The notes under the pieces are model-generated. The model saw only the letters and a list, made by a program, of their open reading frames with translations, ran no database searches and was not told where the DNA came from. A stretch of DNA of 64,000 nucleotides from Laburnicola sp. R22_1. Lineage: Eukaryota; Ascomycota; Dothideomycetes; Pleosporales; Didymosphaeriaceae. Below, piece by piece: positions 10,257-22,943 of this stretch; position 1 is the stretch's first letter; each line of letters starts with the position of its first letter. The position numbers and the translations under genes are program-made. The stretch lies in the NCBI GenBank assembly GCA_014281115.1, contig JACONQ010000012.1, positions 186,001-250,000 of the forward strand, read 5' to 3'.

Positions 10257-11083
10257 TGTTCCGATATTGTTCTATCAGCAGCCTCTGCACAGAAGCGCAC
10301 ACATTGCGATCATTTATTATAATAAAGAGCCAGAAATCTAAGAGCTACATGCAAGAGAGGGGTAGGAAGATCTTAACTTTTTAAATAGTAATGTTCGTCT
10401 CTACGTGGCGAGACACTCTATGTGCATCAGCAACATATTTGCCCTTGCTCTGAGCGCTCGGAACGCACCTGCGAGACCCGTCTTTTTTTGTAAGCTCCAT
10501 GCGCTTGGAGCGCAATTGAAGCGCGGGGTTGCTCTGAGCGCTCTGAGCGCGAATCCGCAGCTATGTGCGCAGGTAGCAACTATTTGTCTCTAGAATTAGG
10601 CAGAAAGCGGGCAACAGTTCCCGTGCCCGGTACTGGTTTAGATCCCTTTGCCTAAGACTGTTAGCTATGCCTACTAACTTATAACTATATTAACTATAGG
10701 TGATTATTAGCTAAGTAGTTTTTTATAACTTTTTTTGAAGACTTACTTATTTTAGGCTATTTTTTTTTTTACTAGCTACTTTTTTACTTTATATACTACT
10801 AATATTTATACTCTATATAGGCAAGAGCCTTTAAGAGTGTTAAGGTTTTAATATTATTATATAATAGGTATTATATAGAGATTATATAATACATATATAT
10901 TATAGCCTATATACTATAGAACCTTCTATGTGAAAGAAGACTTCGCGCACTCTCGGTACATGGTATAACGCTGTGAGGGACCCCCACAAACACACGCCCC
11001 AACGCCCCAAAACTCCAACCTCCAAACCTTCCCATCCTCTCCAACCAACACCCCCCAAACACACACCCCCCACCATCCCAACC
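10257..11083. other. AT-rich decayed tract closing the island
   Basis: After a short normal-composition flank, 10640-10925 is extremely AT-rich with dense TA steps and poly-T runs, consistent with RIP-decayed repeat DNA whose family I cannot name. At 10448-10560 the words CTGAGCGCT and GAGCGC recur several times. From about 10976 the plus strand turns almost G-free and C-rich, part of the skew described for the next gene. No coding region is seen before 11084. Confidence 0.5.
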
Positions 11084-11630
11084 TCACAGCATCGCCCCAA
11101 TCCTCTTCCCCCCCACCCCACACGTACACCCCCCACTCGCCGCCGTCCCCGTCGCCCACCCCTCAAACAACGCAAGCGGATCCTCAGCCTGAGCAGCTTG
11201 TTCAAAGCGTTCCATGGGCGTCATTTCGCTCGTGAGGTCTCGCTTAGGACACAGGGCTAGGATCGAGATGTGGTATGGACAGGTGGGTGGTCTGCGGGAG
11301 GGGGAGAGGTGGACTGCTGGGGTGGAGGGGTGGTTAGGAGGGGAGGGAGTGAGGCGGGGGAGGGGCGTGCTTACTAGTGTAGGGGGGTTGTTTTGGGGGG
11401 GTGGTGGGTTTTTGTTTGGGGGGTGGTTGGTCTGGGGTTTGAGGTTGTGAACTGGATTTGAGTGAGTTGTTTGTGGTGTGGTGTGGTAGGGGTAAGTAGG
11501 TGGACTCGGTGTATTGCGGGACTGGCTGGCTGGCTGCTGATGCTAGCAGTGTGCTGAAAAAAAAAAGGAAGGAAAGGAAAAGAAAGACTTACCATGTAGC
11601 CTGGAGATCGGCATGGTTGGTTGCTGCCAT
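11084..11630 (-). CDS. Hypothetical small proline-rich protein
   Basis: Three exons can be joined in one frame. The simplest model starts at ATG 11614 (exons 11614-11593, 11521-11375, 11313-11084) and gives 132 residues beginning MPISRLHVPQYTESTYLP. A second model starts at ATG 11630, uses a pyrimidine-rich TTTTCAG acceptor at 11554 and gives 148 residues beginning MAATNHADLQATCTLLAS; its first intron would be only 39 nt. Both converge on the same frame. The middle is Pro/Thr/Lys-rich. The C-terminal part (CPYHISILALCPKRDLTSEM, then TPMERFEQAAQAEDPLALF) looks like a conserved domain that I do not recognise. Intron 2 ends at a tandem CAGCAG acceptor. The C-terminus is cysteine/glycine-rich. 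Function unknown. Confidence 0.5.
11353..11447 (+). other. G-rich tract with G-quadruplex potential
   Basis: The plus strand carries at least seven runs of three to seven G separated by short T-rich loops (for example GGGGGGTTGTTTTGGGGGGG at about 11382-11401). It lies over exon 2 and intron 2 of the minus-strand hypothetical gene, so the template strand is the G-rich one. Confidence 0.6.
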
Positions 11631-14559
11631 ACTGGCTAGACAGACGTGTGCAAAATTGAGACGTGGGCTTGAAACTTGGATGATGCAAAGTATGGATTGT
11701 CTCGGTGGCGACTCCGCTGCCAATATATACTCCCACAGTTCCGAAATCCAGGGAAGTGAAGGACCATGACAAAGAGACTTCTCCTGCTCTATGGAAAGGA
11801 GCTAATGCACTCGATCGCTGAACCTGTGAGGATAAGCTGGGTAAAGGGAAAATACGGGCAAAAATCTCTCCATCGGAACGTATGATCGCGTTTGGCGAGC
11901 AGTTAGCGTGGTCGTGTGTGGGATTTCCGGTAAGATGAAGGTTTAAACAAAGCTCGGTATGAAGGAGATGCCGAAGTAGGGGGCTCATTGGCAGTCCCGA
12001 GCGTTGACAACGCAGCAAGGGCGTTGATGGGCTTGCAGGGAGCAGTCGGTGGTGGAGGTCAGGCACGAGTTTGTATTGGTCGAGTTGCATGACCAGGACA
12101 GCGGAAGGCTGGTCTGTACAGCGATCCGTAGACCTGGGCCACTGCCGCAATGCTGGTATGGGTGGGGGTACAGGCAAGTCGCCATGTAATGTCACAATCA
12201 TGGCGTTGCCCAGTGTGCCTGGGTTTGAGAGGCTGCATAGCGTCGCATGGGGTGAAAGGACGTCGCCGCGTGATAGGCTGCGCCGTGTAGCTGGCGTAGC
12301 TCGCGTAGCTGGCGCGGAGACCGACGGAGTGGTACGAGCTCCACTGAAGTCGTCTCCCTTGCTCTGGGAACGAACTAGACGGAAGAAGGGTGTCACCGTT
12401 GGAGCGCCCGGACCCACCGACGGATGGCAGTACGTCGGTTTCGTCGTCGTGTTATAACAATCTAAAGAGCGTTGACTGTTCAAGAGCCTGCAAAGCTAGT
12501 ATCTAGTGCTGACGGTGCAGATTGACAGTCTGTACCCCATAGCTTCCTATTTCCAATAGCCCATTGGCGTAGGAACTGATCTTTCCGCCAGCAAAAAGTT
12601 TTAGAATCGGAGGCGGACCTGACGCACGCGTGTCGGCAGAGCGCTAGCTCTCCAACCTATGATATGGGAGACGCATGGCATCTGGATGGCGGCTGGTTAA
12701 CGTTGAAGGCTAAACAGACACGGCACGTATGTACCTGCCCCTTGATTCTGAGCCGTGATGCCTGGGGTCTAACGCAAAAGTCAGACATGTGAGGGCGTCA
12801 CGCCGACGCCACCGGAGCTGTTGTTGGGTGGGAAAAGCAAAATGCGTCGTAAATGTGGAGCGAGTATGAAAACAAGGCAACGAGGCAGGCTCCAGGCAGC
12901 ATCCACCTCAGCGATCTCGGACGCGCCGCCGCGGGATTTGATGACCACCTAGATGATGGCCTACGGCTGCAGTTTGGCCAAGGGTAGCACAAGAATCCTA
13001 CGTGGTATGGCGCCAGTGTCAAATCAAAGTAAAGGTACTGGCCAGCATCCCATGGGGGTATCCTGCAGCCCAGTTCACCGCCAGTGTGGACAGCGGTGCA
13101 ATGTTGTCCTCCTCTGGCCAGGCCCTAGCACATGCGACTCATCCGCAGCAGCGCGCAGTTCTAAATAGAAACGTGGAGGTCCAGAGGGGTACACGAACTT
13201 GACTGGTGCCGCGTGCTGCCCTGTTTCCCGCAAGTGGTGCAGGAACAATGGTGTGCTGATGCCAGCCGGCACCATCAGCCCGATGCCAGCCCCTACCCCA
13301 CAAAACGCTGCCTTGGGTCCGCGCTGCTCATCGATGCGCAGTCTCAGCCCCACCCGTGAGCACTCTCTTGTGCCGTGCCATGTACCACAGCGTCAACGTA
13401 CTGCTAAGGGGTCCGGGCAACTCCAGGCTCGGGTCTGATTGGGACTAGCCATTGCCAGATTAGCATTCATCTTCCGCACGTGCACACCGATTTCTCAGTC
13501 GAAGGCAGTTTCGGTCAGCGAACAGAGCGGGCTAATTCTACCGTCGTCTTCGGCTAATAATGAGGCGACGACAGTCGAAGAGCCGATGCGCGGTCCAGGT
13601 ATGATCCGGGGGCGAGATGCTGCGCTGGATGCTGGCCTCACCGAACGGTTCTGCATCCGTACCTAGGTAGGTATGCCAGAATGCGAGTCGGGGACACCGA
13701 CATGGCACCGGTCAAAAAGACAGTGGTATTGATTACTGATAAGGGAAGATTGATTGTAAAAATTAACAGGACCCTTCTACGCAAAGGCTGTGTGGTTGAT
13801 GCATGGTCCACGAGAGGACTTGCTCTTCGATCTAAATTTGCGTGCATCTGGACATCCCACCCTCAATGCCGGATCTGAGCGACGCACTCGCATCTGCTTG
13901 CGGCATCATCCCGCATATGCCCTTGCACGGCGCAGCGTAGCCCTGTCCTGACCCGGGGGTGCTTTCGTATAGGCTGCCGTGCGTCACAGTCTCGAAAAAG
14001 AAACTTCAATGTAACGGTACTTCTTCGCAGCGCAGCTGATAGCGGTTGTTTTCAATACCAGAACACGCTGAAGTGTAAGACTTGTTCGCAGTGGATCGGT
14101 GGGGCATTGGCTGGTCTATCTTCCAATAACTTTGTAAGGCCAGAAATCAGGAAACCCGTGAAAAAGTGGTGTACTGATGCGCGGCCTGGCTGGAGCGGTG
14201 CTCTTCCGCATCAAGCGGAGAGCTTTCCGTGTGGCGGATAACTCCGCTCATTGGTGCAGATTAACCAGGCCCAGGCACGCGTTCCGCTTTGAAGCAGTTG
14301 AAAAGTTCGAGCCGAAACAGACATCGTCATCAATATTTTGTAATTCAATGGAGGTGACGAGGCAATGTTGCCGATGGCTTGTAAAAGGAAGGCTTTTGGC
14401 AGCCGTGGCCTTGACCGCTTTCGGACAAGCGGCCCATGTGCAATGCGGAGACCCGGTTCCAGATCTGCGGCAGGGTTCTCAGTTATTCGTCATCAAGCCT
14501 CCGGTATCCGAACCGAAAAATCGCAAAACTCCGCTCCACTTCAATCGAACGCACGCGAC
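11631..14559. other. Long intergenic region, no gene supported
   Basis: About 2.9 kb of roughly balanced composition. A 369-codon minus-strand open frame (12483-11374) and several plus-strand frames exist, but they start at non-ATG codons, lack protein-like composition, and the long one overlaps the small gene at 11084-11630. The last few hundred bases are presumably the acetoacetyl-CoA synthetase promoter. Confidence 0.5.
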
Positions 14560-16775
14560 ATGGAAGCGAACGGTAACCAGGCGGAGGGCACAAACGGTGC
14601 GGACCTCTCCGATGGGGCCTCGCAAAGCGCAGCGAAGCTGTTGTGGCGACATCCCTCCCCACGATCGACGCCCATGTTCCGCTTCATGGACAGTGTGAAT
14701 CAGAAGTACGGACTGCAATTGTCCAACTACGAAGAGCTGCACAAGTGGAGTATAGACCACATTGACAAGTTCTGGGGGCGGGTGTGGCATTTTGTCGGTG
14801 TCAGGGCGAAGACCGAGGCAGTGCAGGTCAGTGTCGGGTAAGGCTGCGCCGGTGACTGCGAACTGATGAAGCTCAGGTTGTGGATGCTGAAGCACCCATG
14901 TTCCCTCGTCCGGCTTTCTTCCAGGGTGCGACTGTCAATTTTGCAGAGAATTTGCTCTTCCCTACCGACCATGTGGATCCAGACAGCCCCGCCGTTATCG
15001 CCGCTACGGAGACAACACGAGAGACCGTGTCGTGGAAGGAGCTGAGAGAGCGCGTAAAGCAATGCCAAGCAGGAATGATAGCTCTGGGTCTCAACGAGGG
15101 AGATCGAGTGGCTGGATACGTTGCGAACCACACCAACGCGCTGGTTGCTATGCTCGCGACCACGTCTTTGGGAGGAATATGGACGGCGGTTAGCCCGGAT
15201 ACTGGTGTACATGCGGTGCTGGAGCGGTTACGACAAATCAAGCCGACGATACTCTTCGCCGACAATGCAGCTTTCTACAACGGTCGGAGTCATCCCGTAC
15301 TTCCCAAAGTGAGCGAGATCGCATCCGAGCTCCCCTCCCTCAAAGCCACCGTTGTATTCTCCACCGTTCCAAGTGTCGCATTCTCAGCTGAATCTCTGGA
15401 CGTGGGGCCCGGAAAGGCATACGACTACCACACTTTCACTTCTCTGAAAGAGCACACTGAACTCACATTCAAACATCTCCCCCCCGACCATCCCGTGTAC
15501 ATCCTCTACTCCTCAGGAACCACCGGAGCACCCAAATGCATCGTCCACGGCGCCATCGGGACCCTCCTCCAGCACAAAAAAGAGCACATCCTACACTGCT
15601 CCCTAACACCGCAGTCCCGCCTCTTCTACTTCACAACCTGCACTTGGATGATGTGGCACTGGCTCGTCTCAGGCCTCGCCTCGGGCGCCACCATCGTCCT
15701 CTACGACGGCTCCCCCTTCCGCTACCTCGACCCCGCCTCCACGTCGACATCTCTCCCCTCAGACTACGCCATGCACCGCCTCATCGACGAAGTAGGGATA
15801 ACCCACTTCGGCACCTCGGCCAAATACCTCTCCCTCCTGGAGCAAAAAGCGCTCGACCCAAAAGCCGCCGGGCACTCCCTCGACACCCTGCAAGCCATCT
15901 ACTCGACGGGCTCGCCCCTCGCCCCCTCCACCTTCGACTACATCTACCGCTCCTTCCCGCCGAGCATAAACCTCGGCTCCATCACAGGCGGCACAGACAT
16001 CATCTCGCTCTTCGGCGCGCCCAACCCGCTCCTTCCCGTCCACCAGGGCGAAATCCAAGCCCCAGGCCTCGGCATGGCCATCGCAGCGTACGACCACACA
16101 GGCAACGACATCTCGGCCACAGGCGCGGCGGGCGACCTCGTCTGCACGAAGCCCTTCGTCAGCCAGCCCGTCCGCTTCTGGGGCGCCGACGGCGCAAAAA
16201 AGTACTACGATAGCTACTTCGACAAGTTCACGGATGGGCGCGGGCAGCCGGTCTGGCATCATGGGGATTTCGTCCGGTTCGATGCGCACACGCGCGGGAT
16301 ATGGATGTTGGGGCGCAGCGATGGGATTTTAAAACCGGCGGGGGTGAGGTTCGGCTCGGCGGAGATATATAATGTTGTGCTGGAGCATTTTGCGGGGGAG
16401 GTGGCGGATGCGCTGTGTATTGGGCGGAGGAGGGAAGGGGATGATGATGAGACGGTGTGCTTGTTTTTGAAGATGGCGGAGGGGAAGAGGTTTGATGGCG
16501 CGTTGGCCGAGGGGATTAGGAGGGCGGTTAGGAAGGCGTTAAGTGCGCGCCATGTTCCGGGCATTGTGGATGAGTGTCCGGAGATTCCGGTTACGACGAA
16601 TAATAAGAAGTGAGTTTTTTTTGTGCGGGGTGGGTGTGAGTTGAAAGGGCTAACGAGGGGTAGGGTCGAGGGCGCTGTGAAACAGATTCTCTGTGGGATT
16701 AATGTTAAGACGTCGGCGAGTGTTGCGAATGCCGAATGTCTTGACTGGTATAGGGAATGGGCGCGGACGCATTGA
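14560..16775 (+). CDS. AACS: Acetoacetyl-CoA synthetase
   Basis: Three exons (14560-14826, 14877-16609, 16664-16775) encode 703 residues, the normal AACS length. The N-terminal cap has WRHPSPRSTPMFRFMDSVN and FWGRVWHFVGV, then PRPAFFQGATVNFAENLLF. The AMP-binding P-loop is VYILYSSGTTGAPKCIVHG near residue 300. The acetoacetyl-specific region includes TTCTWMMWHWLVSGLA and STGSPLAP. The adenylate hinge is RSDGILKPAGVRFGSAEIYN near 570, and the catalytic lysine motif PVTTNNKKVEGAVK spans the last intron. The enzyme activates acetoacetate to acetoacetyl-CoA in the cytosol, linking leucine and ketone-body breakdown to sterol and lipid synthesis. The C-terminus shows no peroxisomal SKL signal. Both introns are short with standard sites (GTCAGT/CAG and GTGAGT/TAG). 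Confidence 0.96.
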
Positions 16776-17136
16776 GTGTTCGGTGAGTTTGGCGCTTTGG
16801 AAGGAACGTCTCCGTAAAGGTAAAAGTACAGCAGGAGGGCAAAGGTTGAGTATATCAAGCCTTCGTAGGTAACACACGGTAAGAGGGGTTTCGTCCTAGT
16901 GTTGTATATCGATGTTTCTCTTGCATGGGATGCTGCATAGACGGATTTCTAGGTTCATAGCCTGAAATTATTCACTAGATATACGCATCTAACAGACGCC
17001 ACCAACGCTGATCTCATCATCACATCGCACGTATTGTCCAAGCTCTCAGAAATGTAAATAGCTGATTTTTCACGACTACCAACCCCCAAACACCCTTCTA
17101 AATGCATCGTACCATGTATGCAGAAACTAACAGACA
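16776..17136. other. Convergent intergenic region
   Basis: This region of 361 bp between the 3' ends of the synthetase and RRP5 has no supported gene and presumably contains both 3' UTRs. Confidence 0.5.
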
Positions 17137-20100
17137 CTAGTCATCTCCACCATCCTGCTTCTTCTCATTCCACTCCACCTCCGCATGATTAACCCTCTTG
17201 ACCTCCTGCCCATTCCCCACACTCTCTTCCCACTCTCTCCACCTCCTGAACACCTGCTCCGCCCTCCTCTTCCTCATATCCGCCTTACTCATTCTCTCAA
17301 ATAACGCCCTGACATTCTCCTCCCCACCATGACTCATCTCCAAGCTAATATAGACATCCCAGACATCCCACTTCTTAGGCCAGGTAGTGATCAGGCCTTC
17401 GAAGATGGTACGGCCGCGCTCAGGATCGCCGGATTTGAACTCTAGGGCCGCGAACTTCTGCGTGAGGTAGCGGTGTTGGGAGGAGGGGACGGATTGAGTG
17501 GCGCGGGGGAGGAGAGCGCGTGCGCGCTGGGGCGAAGTGGGAGACAGGGTGGTTAAGAGGAAGGTTGCGTATGAGAGCCAGAGGGCGGGATCGGGGGCAA
17601 AGGATTTATTTTTCGTCATGGACTGGTACAGATTGTCTGCTTTCTGGGGATACAGTTAGCATGATTCAGTGTAGATGTATATCGCGGGACTTACGTCAAG
17701 CTTGCCGGACGAGATATAAATCTTGATCATGCGCTCGTGGACTTCACGCGAGTCGTTGTTCTGGTAAGCCTCTTTGAATGTTTCGTCGAGGAGATCGTCA
17801 CTGCCAAAGTCGTTCTCAAGATGCAAAAGGGCAGTCCAGACATCCAGTCTCTCTTTCTCCTCGCGAGGATTCATGGTAGCTAAGGCACGTCGAGCAATTT
17901 GCCGTGCCTTCTCAATCTCGTTCAACTCGCGCTGAAAGACCATATAACGCACCCAAAGCTCGGCGCTGTTAGGCTGTCCAAGGAGAAGGCGCTCGTAGTC
18001 AGCGACGGATTGAGGGCCAAAGGCATCAAGATCTCCAGTGCGATCCTCCTTGATCGTGGCTTTTTTGTGCTTCTTCTTTTTCTGTGTCGAGCCTTCGTCT
18101 GAATCGTCCTCGGGTGCGGCTTTGTTTTCATCAAAATCAAGCGTGGCGCCTGTCCAATCAAAGCCACCAGTGCTCAAGCCAGCTGCGGGCTTAGACGTAG
18201 CATCCTCGTCTTCTACGTCCATCACATCATTGTCTTTGACTTCGAATTCATCGTCTCCGTCCCCGCTCTTGACACTTCGCATATCCTCGTCCTCGTCGAT
18301 ATCGACATCTTCGTCAACATCTTCAACGTCCTCGACAGAAACATCGGATGCGTCTTCCATATCCTCGTCTACGTCCTCTTCCTGGCCTTCAACGTCCGAA
18401 TACTTCAGACTGAAACCTATCCTCCTCTTTTCTATGTCGACCTGGAGTACCTTTGCCTTCACAGCGTCCCCTTCTTTGTACAATTCCTCGACTTTCCCTT
18501 TTGGAACGCTCTTGTCCGCCAAGTTGGAGACGTGACACAAACCGCTGACGTTCCTCGAGTTATCAACAACAAGAATTACTCCATATTCTGCGACCTTCCG
18601 GACGGTCGCGGTTACGATCTGCCCAGGCTTAAAGTCCCGGAAATTCTGTGGTTCCACATAATCTCCTTCGATGACCGACTTCTTCAAGCTCATCAATGGG
18701 TTTCTCTGCTGGTCGTCATTTGAAGTTATTTTACCTCTGACTAGCTGATCCACCTCAAACTGAGATTTCCAATCTTTGACGTACACGTCACTGAGGTGGG
18801 ATTTTGAAACAATGGCGTCGATATTCGCAGCCAAACGAACAAAAATGGCGTTTTCGTCAACCTTCTTGACAAATCCTCGGACGACCTGCCCAACCTTGAG
18901 ATCTTTTCTGTCCGTGATTTCAGGGTCTTTGACAGGCAGAGAAGAGCTTAGAACTTTTGAAGGTCGCGCAGAAAGGCTAATCTTCTTGTTTGGAAGGTCT
19001 ACGCTCGTAACACAAACTCGGATGACGTCCCCAATTTTGAAATCGGAGGGTTTCGCTTTATCATAGTCGTCGGCTAGATGCTCGAGGTAGATTGGACCGG
19101 CCACATTTTCGTTGATTTGGACCACAATGTGCGAATCGTGAAGCTTCGTTACACGGGCAGGCAGTATCAACCCCGTCTTCAGATCTTTCAGGGTGAGCAG
19201 TTTGGCGGAAGGCGTGGATGCGGCAGTCAATTCGAGACGACCCTTGGCGACATCGATCGCTTTCACGCGCACCCGAAGAGCCGAGCCCACGGGAAAGTTC
19301 TCCTCTACGTCACCTAGGAGGCTGAGGTCTTCCGTCAGATCGAAAAAGTCGATGCGGCCGCGGACAGTGGCGGTTATATTGACCCAAACAAAACGACTGC
19401 CGATGTTGTTCACAAACGCTACGAGCGAGTCTCCTTGGTTGATTTTATCGAGAGTCAACAGGTCTGCCTCGCTCTCCAGATCGTCTTTTACTGTGAGTTC
19501 ATATATGCTATTCTTGCCTTGGCGATGGCTAATTGGAAGAAAGCGGTAGTTTCGAGCGTCATGCATGCCGATAGCCGTGACCTGGAGAATATTGCCGGTC
19601 TGAAATTGCAGATAAGGACGCTTTTTGTCTTTTATGTCGTCCCAGCTTTTGAACATTTCCGCTATATGTATCCGACCGTCTACATTGTCTGCAATTCTGA
19701 CGTTGATCTGTGTATTTTTGGGGGATCGGATGCACACAGCGAGTCTCGTTCCAAAACCGATATCCGCGGTAGACGTAATCTTTTCGTCGACCGGGTTGAT
19801 GGTGACGTGCGATGTCTCAGCCAGCTGTTTCTTGGACTCCGTCTTTGCGTCCGATTCAGGCCTCATGGAGAGCCAAAAGAGCTTCTTGTTAGCATCCACG
19901 TGGACGACCCGAGCGGTGACGGATTGGTCTTTACGCAAGCCAAAGTTGGGAGCTAGGAGCATCTCTTCCAAAAGTTGTGACTTGAAGATAGCGCCGCTGA
20001 CGTTGGCTCCAAATTCTACAAATACTTTATCGGGAAGGATGCCACGGACGAAACCATGCACAGTCGAGCTAGCTTTGACGTCTTCGATCTTGGTAATGAG

Positions 20101-22604
20101 CTTTCGTGCCTGCGCATCTTTTCGGAGACTCGGCTTGTTAGAGAGAGTGACAGTCTTTGATTTGGAATGCTTGTCAAGCACCACCAAGTCTTCTAGTGGC
20201 CCCCCAACACGAACTCGCGTCATCGTCGACTTGTCTTTCTTTTCAGAACCGTCCGTCAGTTGGCCAATTCTGAGAACACCCTTCACACCATGTCCTAAGT
20301 CGACAGTGACGGAATCAGTACCCTTCTCAAGCACACTGCCCTTGACTATATCACCGGGAGCAAGCGCTTGGAATGTAGTCTCCTTGTCTGCATCGACCGC
20401 TGCGGGATCTTTGCATGAAACCAAGACTCGGCCTTCTTCGGGCTTGAGAGAGATGATGCGAACATTGACCACTTGTCCTCTTGTAAAATGCCGCGTCGCA
20501 TCCTCAATAAAAGCTTCACTCATCTCCGCTGCCGGAAGCCAAGCTTTCAAATGGCCGTAGAATTGGACTAGCGCTCCGACAGGTTTAACGTTGACGAGCG
20601 TTCCTGGACCGACAGCACCGATAGAAAGTTGAGAGTAATCAGTCCATGGCTCCACGTCAGAGTTGACGAGAGACTTCTTCAATGTCAGACGCACGGCGTT
20701 TTTTTGGAGGTCCGTGTACAGCACTCTGCCAGTGACGGATGCGCCCTCACGGAACTTCCGCTCAGGATGTTGTAGATGAACATCAGCCAGGTGTATTTCT
20801 GAGACGGCCGCGTTGATGCCTTCTGCCAAGTGAACCAGCAGCGCAGTAGACCCGTCCCTCTCCGCGAACAGCTTCTGGACCTGGCCCTTCACCACTTGGC
20901 CAGCCTTCACCTCTTCCATGCGAAGGAAGGGCTGTGCAATAATTTTCTCTTCGAGGGAAACCCGATACATGCCATCAAAGGCGCTGTAGCCGATTATACG
21001 TGCCTTGTGTTGCGATGCTAATTGGAAGGGGCCGGAGCTTTCCGAGGGCGTTTCGACTCTTTCATCCGCAAGTCTCGCTATAGGCGCGAAACCTGCAACA
21101 TCGCGCACGCCGACGTTCATGAAAACACCGAGCATAGGCTCTACCTTGGTGACCTTTGCATCTTCAATGATCGAGGATAGAGGTACCAACTCTAGGGGAT
21201 TCCGCTTCTCTTTCCGTTTTCCAGACATGCGTGTCGACAAAGTCAGAACGTGGTCCAAGAGTGATACTCCTACCGTCTTCACATCGAACTCCTCGCTAGT
21301 GAAGACTATTCTTGCCTTGACTTTCATGCCAGTGTTGTACTTCTCGGTTAAGTCGGTTGCCTTCTCGGCGGCACCGGAGTGGATGATGTCCGCAGTTGCG
21401 TCGATGAGTCCGAGTATCTTGCCAATGATGGTGTTTGGCGATACCTCGGTGATGAGGAGATCGACAGCGGTTCCGGGTATAAAGACATCGATGGTGGGGG
21501 CTACCGTCAACGTGTGCCCCTTTTTCAAATTCCCGGCTTTGTGATGATCCGCAAGCAGCCTCACGATCCTCCCATCGGCGTTAACGCCAGACACTAGACA
21601 CAGAAAAACGGTGCCTTCTTGCACTTTGGCGTGGTCAATGAGTGCGCCCAATTCGCCCTTCCCCAGGAAGCCTCTCAACTGCTGCTCTTCCAAGCCTAGA
21701 TCCATGACAAGACCGTGATCTTCACTGCTTATTACGGATGCTTGGAGCATGCTGTTCTCGACTAGACTGGACTTGGAGAGGCCTCGGTTGACTAGCTTTG
21801 GGTGGATCGATAGCTCAATTTTGCGCTTTCCGGCAGCTTCTCCGGGGGCGGTGTCTTCGGCGGTAGAGGTGACGCATGCTCTCAGGTACTGCCCTTGGGA
21901 GAACATGTTCCTCAGGTCCACATCCTCGGAATCGTCGTCCTCGTCGAATAATTCTTCCTCGAATTCGTGCTCCTTCAGCAGTTTCTCGATGCGCTCATTG
22001 AGCTTGTCCGAAACAGCGGTAACGGGCACGTAGCCTACTAGACCATTGGGGAGAGCGAGCGCGATGTCTTGGGCGGTTACATCGATGATCTGTCCTAAGA
22101 CAAGCGTGCCGAGGGCCAGATTCTGCGCATGTTAGCAGTGTTTATACGAGCCGTGGTCCCACGCACCTTGAAGGTCAGGCTCTCGGCCTTCACCTTCTGC
22201 TCCTCGTCCACCTCAGCATGCCCCGTGGCCTTCTTTTTCGGCTTCCGCTTCTTGTTATCTTTGGGCGCATCCTCGTCCCCAAATTCAGAGTCTTCTTCGC
22301 CCAAGCCATCACCCCCGCTCCGCTTCAGTCCCGCCTGTTCGAAAAGCACATCCTGGTTCGCCTTGATCTGGATCTGCTTGTGCTCCAGAGGCGTCAAGAC
22401 GCTGGCCCCTCCTCGCGGGAACAACGTCTCCTCGTCCTTGAAGATGCTCTTCTGGGCCGAGCTCTCAGGCTTCGCTCTTGCGGGCGGCGGATGCTCTGCA
22501 GCGTCGGACTTGCGCTGGCGTTTTGCAGACCGGTCCCTCGGCGCGTCCTTGGCCTTCTTTGCGGGAGCGGTGCTCTGGTCTGCTTTTCGTTTTATGGCGG
22601 GCAT
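17137..22604 (-). CDS. RRP5: rRNA biogenesis protein Rrp5
   Basis: Three exons (22604-22167, 22122-17695, 17643-17137) give 1790 residues, close to yeast Rrp5. The N-terminus is lysine-rich and charged (MPAIKRKADQ). About a dozen S1 RNA-binding repeats follow, each with a GxxVxGxV-type start, such as KVGQVVRGFVKKVDENAIFV and KPGQIVTATVRKVAEYGVIL. A very acidic linker (EDVDEDMEDASD...) and a lysine tract precede the C-terminal TPR/HAT part (DYERLLLGQPNSAELWVRYM; RERGRTIF-type repeats; WPKKWDVWDVYISLEM). Rrp5 is the nucleolar scaffold that binds pre-rRNA and is needed for both 18S and 5.8S/25S maturation, so it joins the Urb2-like gene in the same pathway. Introns of 44 and 51 bp are phase 0. 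The start at 22604 is the first ATG. It diverges from CDT2. Confidence 0.97.
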
Positions 22605-22943
22605 TGTGGGCGGTCGCGTGCCTTTTGCATCGTTCCCAATTCAAACTTTCTGCGTTCGTCTGCGAAAAAAGAGTCGGGGCGGGGCGTGGAGATTTTCCGC
22701 GCGCCGATGCCGAGCCGGCTCCAATGGGCAGGTGCAGCCACGCCACTTAACGCGCCAGTCGCGACCCAACGCGTTCCTTCCGTGGACGTGGGCGCGGGCT
22801 CGTGCGCCAGCTCCAGCCTCTCCTCCAGTCCGTATATCCGTCTCATCTCTGCTGCTACGTCGTTCTTTCTATTTCTATTCTACTTGGCCGTCTGCTCCCC
22901 TTTGCCCATTGTCTGTATCATATCTTATTTACATACCAGCGAC
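22605..22943. promoter_or_regulatory. Divergent promoter of RRP5 and CDT2
   Basis: These 339 bp separate the two start codons. A pyrimidine-rich stretch lies at about 22840-22890 upstream of CDT2. No clear paired factor site is visible. Confidence 0.4.

Noticed and set aside
11374..12483. 369-codon open frame on the minus strand
   Set aside because: It opens at TTG, has Pro/Ser/His-biased composition without domain character, and its 3' part overlaps a better spliced model in another frame.
12480..14160. Short open frames on both strands upstream of the synthetase
   Set aside because: All are under 80 codons, overlap one another and lack conserved motifs or introns.
15536..16213. 225-codon frame inside acetoacetyl-CoA synthetase
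   Set aside because: An off-frame Arg/Pro/His-rich shadow of the synthetase exon.
18038..20560. Several long plus-strand frames across RRP5
   Set aside because: They are antisense shadows of the RRP5 S1 repeats and rich in Ser; no independent start or splice structure.
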